Shown here one piece after another: positions 10,867 through 21,007 of a stretch of 64,000 nucleotides of DNA; position 1 is the stretch's first letter; every line of letters starts with the position of its first letter. The notes beneath the pieces were generated by a model. The model did no database searches and was not told the origin of the DNA. It was given only the letters and a program-made list of their open reading frames with translations. This DNA is from Chalara sp. BL73 (Eukaryota > Ascomycota > Leotiomycetes > Helotiales). Made by a program: the position numbers and the translations under genes. The stretch covers positions 1,240,001 through 1,304,000 of the forward strand of contig CAKJVC010000088.1 of the NCBI GenBank assembly GCA_918026815.1. The letters run 5' to 3'.

Positions 10867-12259
10867 ATGATCGACTTCACTCTGTCCGCCGAGCAGAATG
10901 CCATCCGCTCGATGGCATCTACTTTCGCAACTTCTATCCTCTTGAACGCATCCTCGACTTACGAGAACCACCCGACACAAAAACTGCGCTTCCGGGCCCT
11001 CCGTCCCTTCTACGCGCAAGCCGTTTCCTTCGGACTGATCAAAGGGCTCATCCCTCGTTCCCTTGGCGGGCTGGGCGGCACCGTCTTGGACTCCGCGCTG
11101 CTCGTTGAAGAGCTGTATAAAACCGATCGCAGCCTGTCTCTCACGATCTTTGCGACGGGGTTGGGATTGAGCCCGCTTTTGATCGGCGGGACGGCGGAGC
11201 AGCACGAGGAGTTTCTAAGGCCGTTTTTGAGTGGCGAGGGAGAGCCACTTGCGAGCTTGGTACATAGCGAGCCGACTGGGACCGCGAATTGGTTGGAGCA
11301 AGGTGGGAAAGGATTGCAGACTACTGCGAGGAAGGAGGGTGAGGAGTGGGTAGTTAATGGGGAGAAGGTATTTCTTTCTCTTTCCGGCATGTTGTACATT
11401 GGAAAATGGCTGATTTGGTAGATGTGGCCGACGAATTGCGGTGGATGGGATGATCGAGGCGCGGACTTGCAATGTCTCGTCTGTCGCTTTGCTCAAAATG
11501 GGGAAGAGCAGGATCCAGATGCCGATCCTGCGGACTCAATTCTGATCTTGCTTGTCACTAGGGAGGTTGTTGCGAGGAACAAGGAATCTGCATACCAGGT
11601 TCTGAACCATTTCGAGACGGCAGGCCATACCTCGACAGCAGGTCCTCACACCCGTTTCACCGAGTTCCGCGTCCCACATCATAACCTCCTCGCTGCCCCG
11701 GGCAAAGGCGCACAGATCGTCACACAGTGCTTCACTGCAACTGCGGCTTTGGTTGGTGCAATGTCTGTTGGTATCATGGCGGCGGCATTTGAAGCAGCGC
11801 TTGCATTTGCTAAGAGCGATACGAGGGGCGGAGCGGAACCGATCTTTGGAAGACAGAGCGTGGCAGACTTGCTGATGGATGTCAAGATGCATATAGATGC
11901 TGCTAGGTTTCTAACGTGGAAGGCGTGCCATGCGCTTGATAGTGGGCTTGGGGGAGAGTTGGCGTTGCAGGCCAAGATTTATTGCTCGGATCTGGCTGTC
12001 AAAAGCGTGGTTGATTGCATGTCTGCTGTTGGGATGTAGGTATTCTTGTTTTTTTTTCTTTGTAACATTAGGGCCCTGGGTCGCTGATGACTATAGGTCT
12101 TCTTACAATAAGGAAAGCGCCTTTCCTAGACTGCTGAATGATGCTATGGCTCTACCACTCTTTGACGGAGGAAATATTGGCGTTCGTCGACGAGCGTTGG
12201 AGAAGATCTTTGCAGCGAAGGACTATCAACCGTGGGCAGCTACGTATGGAGCGCAATAA
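10867..12259 (+). CDS. Acyl-CoA dehydrogenase family protein
   Basis: A 425-residue protein has exons 10867-11367, 11422-12035 and 12097-12259 (introns of 54 and 61 bp). Order of parts: an N-terminal helical domain (IDFTLSAEQ ... IPRSLGGLGG), then a middle beta domain with a SEPTGTANW flavin/substrate loop and VNGEKMW across the first intron. The C-terminal helical domain ends GMSSYNKESAFPRLLNDA and FDGGNIGVRRR, a form typical of fungal ACAD/nitroalkane-oxidase-like members. Such FAD enzymes oxidise acyl-CoA at C2-C3 or attack related C-H bonds. The substrate cannot be told from sequence. No peroxisomal SKL or clear mitochondrial leader is present, so a cytosolic or non-beta-oxidation role is possible. 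The family is sure, the role is not. Confidence 0.9.
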
Positions 12260-13038
12260 TATTTGGTATCACGCGCAGCTTTGTTTCGTTTCTTCTAATC
12301 TTTTTAGATACATTGAATGACAATTACTCACCAGGATTGTCTATTAGGCTGCGTAGAATTGTGATGATATAAAGCTCAAGCTCTTCCATCTCGAAAACGG
12401 TATGGAACTGGAACTCATTGGTGAAACCGCTAGCCGCTTGCACAATGATATGAGCAAATTTTAAACCAGGAGAAAGCTTGTAAAGCGTAACTCCGATGGA
12501 TCTGGAAACAGGTGAACGTAATTGATATGCAAAACTACCCAAACACTAAAGCTTTCACGGCTTGATGTACTTAAAAATATAATTTCACTGCATGCGTCTT
12601 GCCAGAAGCAAAGCAAATTAAGAAATAACTGATAGGCTCAAGCAGAGTGCTTCTATGCACATAATGGGAGGTGAGGTTTTGGTTGCAGATATTTGGAAAC
12701 AGTATGTTCATAAACAACAATTCCGTGTGCGGCTGGAAATAAGGTTTTGCCACAGTTTCGGGAGGCCTCTCGGGTCGGGAATGTATTCGGGTATTACCAA
12801 ATTTGACCCATTATTAAATCCAGACCGCCAATGACATCACCGTAAAATTCTTTACCCACCTGACTTCAGCTCCACGATCAAAGTTCAGAATGTTCTCGAC
12901 AGAGGCGGAGGTGAGACTTGATGAAACAGGCAGGTGAATCGTTCTAAGAGGATTGTATATATGGGATTGGAATTTTGAATTGATCTTTAATTTTAAAATT
13001 CATATTGTTAAGGAACATAACGTCGGACGCATGCCACA
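12260..13038. other. Intergenic, promoter of amino-acid transporter
   Basis: Short frames at 12324-12542 and 12571-12753 (minus) show nothing. The region contains the 3' end of the dehydrogenase gene and the 5' leader of the transporter gene, which carries a tiny upstream frame (see 13031-13042). Confidence 0.3.
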
Positions 13039-13042
13039 ATGA
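13031..13042 (+). promoter_or_regulatory. Minimal upstream ORF overlapping the transporter start
   Basis: ATG CCA CAA TGA lies just upstream. Its TGA overlaps the main ATG (13039) in the form ATGA. A three-codon uORF ending exactly at the start of the main frame suggests that ribosomes reach the transporter start by leaky scanning or by termination-reinitiation. Confidence 0.5.
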
Positions 13043-14766
13043 CCGACATTCCTCACCGATCCCCATCAGCCAGGCGAGAAGCCGATGTCGTCTCAGAGCA
13101 TCTTCCGAGCGGCTATGGAGCAACATTCAATGGCAGTTCTGGCAATGGAGATGCCGCATCTTCTACGACCAACCTGACAGAGAACAGTGAGGCATCGTCT
13201 CTGACCTTGCAGGGTGGTGATATCCATCGGGACCTTTTTAAAGCGGCCGTGAGGGCCAGGCCGCATCAACGGGCTGCAACTTTTCATCACCCGCAACAGC
13301 GAAATTACGATGATGATGATGATGAGGTCCTGGCTGTGAGCAATCAGCAGGCACCAGGAGGGTTTCGTCGAGCTTTCTTGGTGCAAAATCAACAGTTCCT
13401 GGCCGCACGAATGCCTGTGACAAGAAATTTTGTCGAGTTTCTCGAATTATATGGAAGTTTTGCAGGGGAGGATCTTAACGATTCGGATGATGAAGCCATA
13501 TTAACTGACGAGGAGGTGGAGGAGCAACGGTCACCAGAGACGAGACCGCTGCTTAAGACTCGAAGAAGTTCTCGTTTCAAAAAGTCTGGGGATGCTAGTA
13601 CAACAAAGACCTTCTTCACGTTAGTGAAGGCTTTCATCGGTACCGGGATCATGTTTCTCCCAAAGGCTTTCAACAATGGAGGCATTCTCTTTTCCTCGAT
13701 AACGATGGTTCTTGTTGCGGCAATATCAATGGTCTCGTTCCATATCCTACTTGCCTGTAAGAAGCAATACTCCGGAGGTTATGGTGAGATCGGTGAAGCC
13801 ATTGCTGGCCAGAGAATGCGTGGTCTGATTCTAGCTTCCATTACCCTTTCGCAAATCGGTTTTGTCTGTGCAGGTATAGTTTTCGTCGCTGAAAACATGA
13901 CATCTTTCTTCGAAGCTGTAGTCAAAGGCAATAGTCCTCTATCACCTACGACCCTCATCTTAATTCAACTCGTCATCCTCATTCCTCTCGCCTATATTCG
14001 GAATATTTCTAAGCTCGGAGCAGCAGCTCTGCTAGCAGATATCTGCATCATGATAGGACTAGCATACATCTACTACTACGACGTCAGTGCCCTTGCTTCA
14101 AACGGAATACATCAATCAGTAGTGCTCTTCAATCCTGAAAAGTATACTTTGACAATTGGCGCCGCTATTTTCACTTTCGAGGGAATTGGCCTTATTTTGC
14201 CAATTCAGTCATCGATGGCAAAACCACAGCGCTTCGAGTGGCTACTTGGAGCCATTATGATCTTAATTACCGTCATCTACACTTCTGTAGGTGCTTTGTG
14301 CTACGCGACGTTCGGTGAAAATACCGATATCGAGATCATCAACAATTTCCCTCAAGACAGCAAATTTGTCAACTCCGTCCAGTTCCTTTACTCGCTAGCT
14401 GTGCTGGTCGGAACGCCGGTCCAACTTTTCCCAGCATTGCGTATCATCGAAGGGAAGCTCTTCGGTTATAGATCTGGGAGAAAGAGCACAAAGACGAAAT
14501 GGATTAAGAACGCTTTCCGAACCGCTCTGGTCCTATTCTGCGGTGCGTTATCGATAGCCGGAGCAGGAAATCTTGATCGCTTCGTGGCACTCATTGGATC
14601 ATTTGCATGTGTACCGCTAGTGTACATATATCCACCTTATCTGCACTATAAAGGGGTCGCGAGCTCATGGCAGGTTAAGGCTGGTGATGTTACCCTTATG
14701 GTTTTGGGGCTGGTCTGCATGGTGTATACTACGACTATTACCGTTGTAAATAGCTTCCTTCATTGA
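13039..14766 (+). CDS. Vacuolar amino-acid transporter, AVT3/AVT4-like (AAAP family)
   Basis: A 575-residue intronless protein starts at ATG 13039. Residues 1-190 are polar and disordered, with acidic runs (poly-Asp encoded by repeated GATGAT near 13311) and a basic segment before the membrane part. The first membrane segment carries the AAAP signature TFFTLVKAFIGTGIMFLPKA, followed by about ten more hydrophobic segments to the C-terminus. In yeast, Avt3/Avt4 export neutral and basic amino acids from the vacuole, and this plan (long N-tail, 11 segments) fits them. The likely location is the vacuolar membrane. The start overlaps a tiny uORF, which may tune translation. No defect was seen. Confidence 0.88.
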   Translation: MTDIPHRSPSARREADVVSEHLPSGYGATFNGSSGNGDAASSTTNLTENSEASSLTLQGGDIHRDLFKAAVRARPHQRAATFHHPQQRNYDDDDDEVLAVSNQQAPGGFRRAFLVQNQQFLAARMPVTRNFVEFLELYGSFAGEDLNDSDDEAILTDEEVEEQRSPETRPLLKTRRSSRFKKSGDASTTKTFFTLVKAFIGTGIMFLPKAFNNGGILFSSITMVLVAAISMVSFHILLACKKQYSGGYGEIGEAIAGQRMRGLILASITLSQIGFVCAGIVFVAENMTSFFEAVVKGNSPLSPTTLILIQLVILIPLAYIRNISKLGAAALLADICIMIGLAYIYYYDVSALASNGIHQSVVLFNPEKYTLTIGAAIFTFEGIGLILPIQSSMAKPQRFEWLLGAIMILITVIYTSVGALCYATFGENTDIEIINNFPQDSKFVNSVQFLYSLAVLVGTPVQLFPALRIIEGKLFGYRSGRKSTKTKWIKNAFRTALVLFCGALSIAGAGNLDRFVALIGSFACVPLVYIYPPYLHYKGVASSWQVKAGDVTLMVLGLVCMVYTTTITVVNSFLH

Positions 14767-15274
14767 TTGAGGACGGATTGGGTATAAAGTGGCGATTGCA
14801 AATTGCTCGCCCTGTATCGTACGATATGAGTCTGTATATTAAAGGGTAAAATGATTGAGTATCTGCTTGGTCAGACTCGAATATAAATGATGAATGGCAT
14901 GGATTTGCATAGCTCTAGCGCTTCATTTGACGATAACCAAAGTTACCAGTTCCATATCTTGCAGTATTTAGCTTGTAGTATAATTGTTCATCCAAAGTCG
15001 TGGCATAAAGAGATGTATCTAACACGGGCCTGAACCTTGAGCTTGCCTGCTTGTCACAGTTACTAGACTGTACAGTACAGTATGCGCTATGTGCAGATAA
15101 GATCTGCATGACTTGGCAAACGCCCCACTTTAATGATATATTTTTTGGTCTTATCAGATTAAAATAATCATATCGCAAAATCTAGCAACCAGCGAGGAGG
15201 GACGCTGTAGTAACGATGTTCTTATCCGAGTTTCCATAAGTTGCAGGATTCAGCTGTCATACTTGGATCTATTT
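14767..15274. other. Intergenic, transporter to helicase
   Basis: No gene is seen. A minus-strand frame at 14915-15178 has no motif. The helicase promoter is expected here. Confidence 0.35.
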
Positions 15275-18200
15275 ATGATGAGGACGCTTCTTTTGTCAAG
15301 TCGATGCGGTTCATCGCATGTGTCGGCATATCCAAAGTCATTCCTACTGCGACGCGTCATATATACCTCGATACCATCCTCAATACGATACCAACATACA
15401 TCGGAGGCAAGAATAGGTACTGGTATATCATTTGGAGACCTTGGGTTTTCTGTCTTGACTCCCATACAAAAGGAGACGAAACAGGAAGCGGAGGGAATAC
15501 CGGCGCAGGCACAGGGGCAGAATCCGAATGTTGGGCAGAGGCGCGGAACACAGCAGAAGCGGAAGAATCGGCTAGAACAGATAAATGGGTGGAAACCTCT
15601 GAATCAACCATTGCAAAGGGGAAAAAGGGTTGCTGCGAAAAATGCAAAGCGTTCAAAAGATAAACCAGCACTGCCAATAGAACCACAACCTGAACTATCC
15701 CTCGTCCTACCAGATCGAGAAGATATAACGAGCTTGCCAATAAACCTACTCAAAGACCCAGGAAATTATCTCTATGAAAGATTGGACAAAGTCCAAGGAG
15801 CCGTTTTGTCCTTGCAGCATAATGAACGTGCCAGACACAACTTTACCACCACTTTCTCTGTTGGCTTACCTGGTTATCAGCAAATAAATTGCGTTGGGTA
15901 TGGAGTAACGAAGCGTGCGGCAAAACACAGTGCTTTCATACAAGTCATTGCAAAGCTGCATGAGGCAGGCTTGATAGCTAAGCTGTGGCCTGAAAAAGCA
16001 GGAAATGAAGTATCTACAAGAGAAAAGGATGCTTTACGCGACGTCTACAATTATTGCGCCAAATATTTAATGATACCACAGATCACATATGAGAAATCTC
16101 CTGGGTTGGTTGGCGCAAAATCCACACTCCACGTATACACGATACAATTAGAAGAACAGAAGATAAATGTTACAGCAGTCTCAAAAGATCCGTTAAGTGC
16201 AGAGATACTAGCAGCTCTGAAATTTAAGACTGCAGCGGAAGCTCACGCAAATAGTGCTGGGTTACCTCCTGTCAAAGAAGGATTCCTGAGCGATGACACA
16301 GCTAAAAGCTTTCACGATTGGTATAAAACTATGGTTCGTTCATATGCATACAAGGTCAATAGCATTTCAGGCACATGCTTCTCAACAGCACAGGCATCAA
16401 TATCTAGCAAATATACAGTCTCCGAGACACTCGGCCCTATGATTGTAGCAGGAAAGAAGGGAACGGCTGAAGCGCTGGCACTTCTTGGCTCAGCAATCAG
16501 AATTGTTCAAGAAGAGCCACATCTTCTAGAGGATTTTGCCGCAGCACTAAGGGCTGGGAATGGACGTATTCTAAGTCGAACTCGCCCTGTGGACTTGAAA
16601 ATTTCAGATGAGGTAGCTCAAACCATACGACAAACGTTATCCTCAGCTCGGAGGCACGGATTATCTGGATCCAAAGTGTGGTTGGCGCCTGTGACTGAAG
16701 ATGCAAGCAGTTTCAGATCTTCAAGGAAACCTCTCTCAAAAGAATATAAAGATCGTCTCTCACTATCTCTTGCCTCGAAGTATCAACGCTACCTCCAATC
16801 TGACAGTGCTATCGCTGGCCGAAGGCTCAAATCAGAACTCCCCATGAACCATTATAAGAAAGAAGTGTACAGTCTTGTTCAGGACAACATTTATAGTATA
16901 ATTGTTGGGGCTACTGGCGGTGGTAAAACGACACAAGTTCCACAAATCATTTTGGAACAATACTACCAGAATGGAATTGGCGCCGAGTGCGAGATATTAT
17001 GCACGCAGCCTCGTAGAATTGCGGCAACCTCAGTTGCAAGCCGTGTGGGCGAAGAGATGGGCCAAGAGCTTAGAAGTCGTGTCGGACATCACGTTCGATT
17101 CGATGCTAGGCTGCCAGAACGCGGTGGCAGCATCACTTATTGCACCACTGGTATTCTTCTATTGCAGCTCCAAAATGAGCCGGACCTAGTTCTCGACCAG
17201 ATCTCACATTTGATCATTGATGAAGTTCATGAGCGTGATATGACAATAGACTTCACTCTTACTATTTTAAAGAAAGCTATTGCGGATCGATTGCAGCGTG
17301 GCCTTAAGGTGCCAAGGGTGACGCTGATGAGTGCAACTCTGGACACTGAATTATTTTCCAACTATTTCACGAATCCTGGAACACACGGTAAAACAGTACC
17401 TGCGCCAATATTATCGGTTCCTGGTCGCACGTTTCCAGTAACAGAGCGATATCTTGAGGACATCCTTCTTGACTTGAAAACTGGTTATAACCATACTCAG
17501 TTAAGAACAATGAATGACGACACATTATCTCTCGATTTCATTAGCGACGAAAAGAATATATCGCCCTCCGTATCCTCGAACGGGGGAAATCACGACGAGG
17601 ATCGAGATATCATTGATTGGAAAACTAAGCAACGTGTCGACGATGACTCTGTTGGTATCCCCATCGGAGTGCCATATGGCCTTGTGGCAACGACCATAGC
17701 ACATATCATCAAAACAACAATCGATGGAGCCATTTTGGCATTCTTCCCAGGCTTGGCTGAGATGCAGAAAGTTGAAGAAATAATGCGAAAACCCGTTTTG
17801 GGAATTGATTTCGCGGATAGTAGCAAATATAGATTCTATCTCTTACACTCGTCCATCGCGGATTCGCAGAAGAGTGTATTCGAACCTGTCCCTGATGGCG
17901 TGCGGAAGATAATACTTAGCACAAACATTGGTGAAACATCTATCACAATCCCTGAAGTCAGACACGTTGTCGACACTGGTCAAGTGCGTGAACTTCAGTA
18001 TAACCAGAAAACTCGCATTTCGAAGTTACAGAATACATGGATTAGCAAATCCAATGCAAAACAACGAGCTGGAAGAGCTGGTAGGGTACAAAATGGTTAC
18101 TATTTCGCAATGTATTCCAAAGCTCGACACAACTCGATGCGAGCAATCGGCCTCCCCGAATTGCTGCGTGCTGACTTGCAGACAATTTGTCTCAACATCA

Positions 18201-19411
18201 AGTCAACTTTTAAGAATGTCGACATTGCAGAATTTTTAGCGTCTGCTATTGAGCGCCCTGAACCTGAAGCAGTTGCTGAAGCGATTAAAAGCCTCCAACA
18301 ATTGGACGCGTTAACAACTGGGCAAGATTTGACTGCATTGGGTAAGCTTCTCGCCTCTCTTCCATTTCATCCTGATCTGGGGAAGATGGTTGTGCTTGGT
18401 GTGCTATTTAAATGTCTCGATCCTATACTGGTAATTTCGGCTGAGGAAAGAAGCCTGTTTATCATGGCGCCAGAGCGAAAGGCCGAGAGTTTGGACATCA
18501 AACAGCAATTCGGCGCTGGCACCAAAAGCGATCATCTTTCAAAGTATAACGCCTTCTGTGAAGTGCGGAAGCACTATTTGGCAAATAGAGAGCACGTTGC
18601 GCGGGAGGTAGCGTATAACTATAACATTCATTTCGGAGCATGGAAAACAATCTATAATGCAGCCGCACAGACCGAAGAAATACTCAAGGATGCTGGCTTG
18701 GTACCAAAGTCATTCACAAGGCACGCGTTTAGAGGTCAAGAATTATTTGGTGGCACGAACTTGAACCAGAACTCCAATAAGCCTCACGTAGTAAGGGCGA
18801 TTTTGATGGCTGGTCTATCACAAAACCTCGCCTTATGGACCCGTACTACAGATCGTTCTAATACAATAATGTGGCGCACAGGGGGCCATGAAAATGTCAT
18901 GCTGCCGCGGACCTCGATTTTGACAAACGAATTGCGCAATGTGTCATCACAGGAACCTCCACTTGTCACATACTCTAGCCTTGTGGAGTCTACTGATGGA
19001 AAGTGTATGTTCCTACGCGACGCTTCCGTCATCTCGCCGCTGGCCGTGTGCCTTTTTGGCAAGAATGTAAGCGACGAGCTAGAAAGTTCCCTGGTAGATG
19101 TCAATAGATGGATGTGGTTCTCAACTGATGTCCTCACACGCAACTCAGTTCTCGATTTCCGCGATGCTATACAACAAGTTCAGATGAGTGCTTATGCCGC
19201 TCTGGCCGCCGGCAAACCTCTACATGATGATCCGCTTAGAGAAGTGATGTCTCAAGGCGTTGTTGATGTCTTGGAAGCAGATCTACAGCATTATTGTCGC
19301 AATATGTTTCCCTGGAACACTCGCAGCGATTTTCATAGACGATCCGCCTCTTGGGGCTTCAACAAATGGTCCAAGCCCCAAGAGAGGTCGAAATGCAGTA
19401 ATTTCAAATAG
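15275..19411 (+). CDS. DEAH-box RNA helicase with mitochondrial-type N-terminus (DHX36/DHX29-like)
   Basis: A 1,378-residue intronless protein starts at ATG 15275 (a second ATG follows at once). Helicase motifs in order: I GATGGGKTTQ (~545), II DEVH (~649), III SAT (~686), and VI QRAGRAGR (~930). After these come HA2/winged-helix and OB-fold regions (~990-1290). Residues 165-235 resemble a double-stranded-RNA-binding domain (KDPGNYLYERL ... CVGYGVTKRAAKHSA). The first 45 residues are rich in Arg and Ser and free of acids (RTLLLSSRCGSSHV, RRVIY), then RYQHTS, as in a mitochondrial presequence. This points to a mitochondrial dsRBD-DEAH helicase acting in RNA processing or mitoribosome biogenesis, an inference from the leader. 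The family call is firm. Confidence 0.93.
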   Translation: MMRTLLLSSRCGSSHVSAYPKSFLLRRVIYTSIPSSIRYQHTSEARIGTGISFGDLGFSVLTPIQKETKQEAEGIPAQAQGQNPNVGQRRGTQQKRKNRLEQINGWKPLNQPLQRGKRVAAKNAKRSKDKPALPIEPQPELSLVLPDREDITSLPINLLKDPGNYLYERLDKVQGAVLSLQHNERARHNFTTTFSVGLPGYQQINCVGYGVTKRAAKHSAFIQVIAKLHEAGLIAKLWPEKAGNEVSTREKDALRDVYNYCAKYLMIPQITYEKSPGLVGAKSTLHVYTIQLEEQKINVTAVSKDPLSAEILAALKFKTAAEAHANSAGLPPVKEGFLSDDTAKSFHDWYKTMVRSYAYKVNSISGTCFSTAQASISSKYTVSETLGPMIVAGKKGTAEALALLGSAIRIVQEEPHLLEDFAAALRAGNGRILSRTRPVDLKISDEVAQTIRQTLSSARRHGLSGSKVWLAPVTEDASSFRSSRKPLSKEYKDRLSLSLASKYQRYLQSDSAIAGRRLKSELPMNHYKKEVYSLVQDNIYSIIVGATGGGKTTQVPQIILEQYYQNGIGAECEILCTQPRRIAATSVASRVGEEMGQELRSRVGHHVRFDARLPERGGSITYCTTGILLLQLQNEPDLVLDQISHLIIDEVHERDMTIDFTLTILKKAIADRLQRGLKVPRVTLMSATLDTELFSNYFTNPGTHGKTVPAPILSVPGRTFPVTERYLEDILLDLKTGYNHTQLRTMNDDTLSLDFISDEKNISPSVSSNGGNHDEDRDIIDWKTKQRVDDDSVGIPIGVPYGLVATTIAHIIKTTIDGAILAFFPGLAEMQKVEEIMRKPVLGIDFADSSKYRFYLLHSSIADSQKSVFEPVPDGVRKIILSTNIGETSITIPEVRHVVDTGQVRELQYNQKTRISKLQNTWISKSNAKQRAGRAGRVQNGYYFAMYSKARHNSMRAIGLPELLRADLQTICLNIKSTFKNVDIAEFLASAIERPEPEAVAEAIKSLQQLDALTTGQDLTALGKLLASLPFHPDLGKMVVLGVLFKCLDPILVISAEERSLFIMAPERKAESLDIKQQFGAGTKSDHLSKYNAFCEVRKHYLANREHVAREVAYNYNIHFGAWKTIYNAAAQTEEILKDAGLVPKSFTRHAFRGQELFGGTNLNQNSNKPHVVRAILMAGLSQNLALWTRTTDRSNTIMWRTGGHENVMLPRTSILTNELRNVSSQEPPLVTYSSLVESTDGKCMFLRDASVISPLAVCLFGKNVSDELESSLVDVNRWMWFSTDVLTRNSVLDFRDAIQQVQMSAYAALAAGKPLHDDPLREVMSQGVVDVLEADLQHYCRNMFPWNTRSDFHRRSASWGFNKWSKPQERSKCSNFK

Positions 19412-20240
19412 TTCTTCATAGATGAACATTTGAATGAACCCCTGAACGATTATCAAAAGTGGACGTCCTCAAAGAGAGCCTCTCACAATATTACAGCGGG
19501 CATTGGTACTAGAGGGCTCTGAAGATTAGATTAGATTGTACAAGTAAGAGGCGTTATGTGCCGGGATATAATATGTATACACTAGATAGATCATAGATTT
19601 TGTGATTAGGGATTGGGATGTGTGTACAATAATGGTTGTAATCTGCATTGGGCGGCGTATCTCTTACATAATACCCAATTCACAGACTTTTAATCCAAGT
19701 GCGATCCATTAATGTGAATTATAAACATTTTATGTCGGGTGCAGACATACCTAAAGGTTCAAGGATCCATCAGTCTACGTCTTCCATCAACGACCCGGCT
19801 CCGATGATGACAACGGGTCTCCAAAGCACCAATGGTTGTCCTCGGAGGTCCTTCGACTTTGCGAGAGAAAAACAAATCTTCATCGTTTCCTGCTTCGTAT
19901 AAGCGTATCGCGGCTGACATCGAACAAGTCATATTTCGCGCTGAAATGGTCTATCATAGGGTACGACTTATACTTAGTTTCACTCAACGGAGAAGGCGAT
20001 AGGTACCTCGTTTCCCACTGCATATCGAGAGATTGGATTCCTGCCAAAAGGGTCTTTATCTTCGGTATTACTTGTTTGTACTTGACCCGCTCGTTCACTT
20101 ATCTGAGCATGCTCCCCCTCCGTAACCAGCCTTGTTAAGCTCCCCTGCTCCATCCCGGACGCTTCGACCACCTCCCCACACCGCATCGTGCGCTCCCAAA
20201 ATGGTTGCCCAAAAATTTCCCCAACGCCTGCCAGGCAATA
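19412..20240. other. Intergenic, helicase to methyltransferase
   Basis: Frames at 19699-19902, 19836-20138 and 19980-20321 have no recognisable content. The ATG at 20201 is out of frame with the methyltransferase gene and could act as an upstream start. Confidence 0.35.
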
Positions 20241-21007
20241 ATGGCCGACGATCGACAGCTCAGCGACCCCAATTACTGGGACCGACGCTACAAAACGTCC
20301 GACGGTGGCGCGCCAACACACGAGTGGTTCCGCTCATTCGCGGACCTCGAGCCATTTTTCGCCAGGAACCTCTTTGTGGTCCGCAAAGCGGAAGATGATC
20401 CGAGGATCTTGCATCTCGGTTCTGGGGACAGTGTGCGTGTGTATCCTTTCTTCGCTGCATGTTCCTGCACCGCTTGACTGTCTGGCTGACATGCGTGATC
20501 AACTCAGAATGTTCCCCTGGAGCTCGCTTCTCGTGGCTATAAACGCCAATTGTGCGTTGATTTCTCGTCTACCGTCGTTGAGCTTATGGCTGCTCGGCAT
20601 AGTGCGGAAGCCGGTATCGAATGGAAATATATGGATGTCCGGGAAATGCTTGGTCTTTCGGATAGATCTATCGATGTTGCTTTTGATAAGGGCACGCTGG
20701 ACGCCATGATCCATGGGAGCCCGTGGAGTCCGCCAGATGATGTGATTGAGAATACCGGGAACTATCTGCATGAAGTCTGTCTTTGTCCAAGGGAAGTGAT
20801 GTCGGTTTTTATCCTTGCTGACGATCAAGCAAGGTTCACCGTGTTTTGAAAGATGATGGTATTTTTTTGTACATCACTTTCAGACAGCCGCATTTTATGA
20901 AGCCGCTACTAAGCCGTAGTGACGAGTGGGATTTCGATATGCAGACCCTTAGCGGCGAAGGCTCCTTCGATTACTATGGATTCGTACTGAGGAAGAAGAA
21001 GCAGTGA
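20241..21007 (+). CDS. EEF1A lysine methyltransferase-like protein (METTL13/EEF1AKMT4 family)
   Basis: A 210-residue protein has exons 20241-20432, 20508-20774 and 20834-21007 (introns of 75 and 59 bp). It starts MADDRQLSDPNYWDRRY, the usual N-terminal helix. SAM motif I is LHLGSGDS, followed by NVPLELASRGY across intron 1. Then come VDFSSTVVE, the family hallmark FDKGTLDAMI, and across intron 2 HRVLKDDGIFLYITFRQPHF, with a basic end. Members transfer methyl groups from SAM to lysines, with elongation factor 1A a known target. The introns use GTGCGT and GTCTGT donors, which are weak but give perfect frame and motif continuity. It is a single-domain member and looks complete. Confidence 0.85.
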
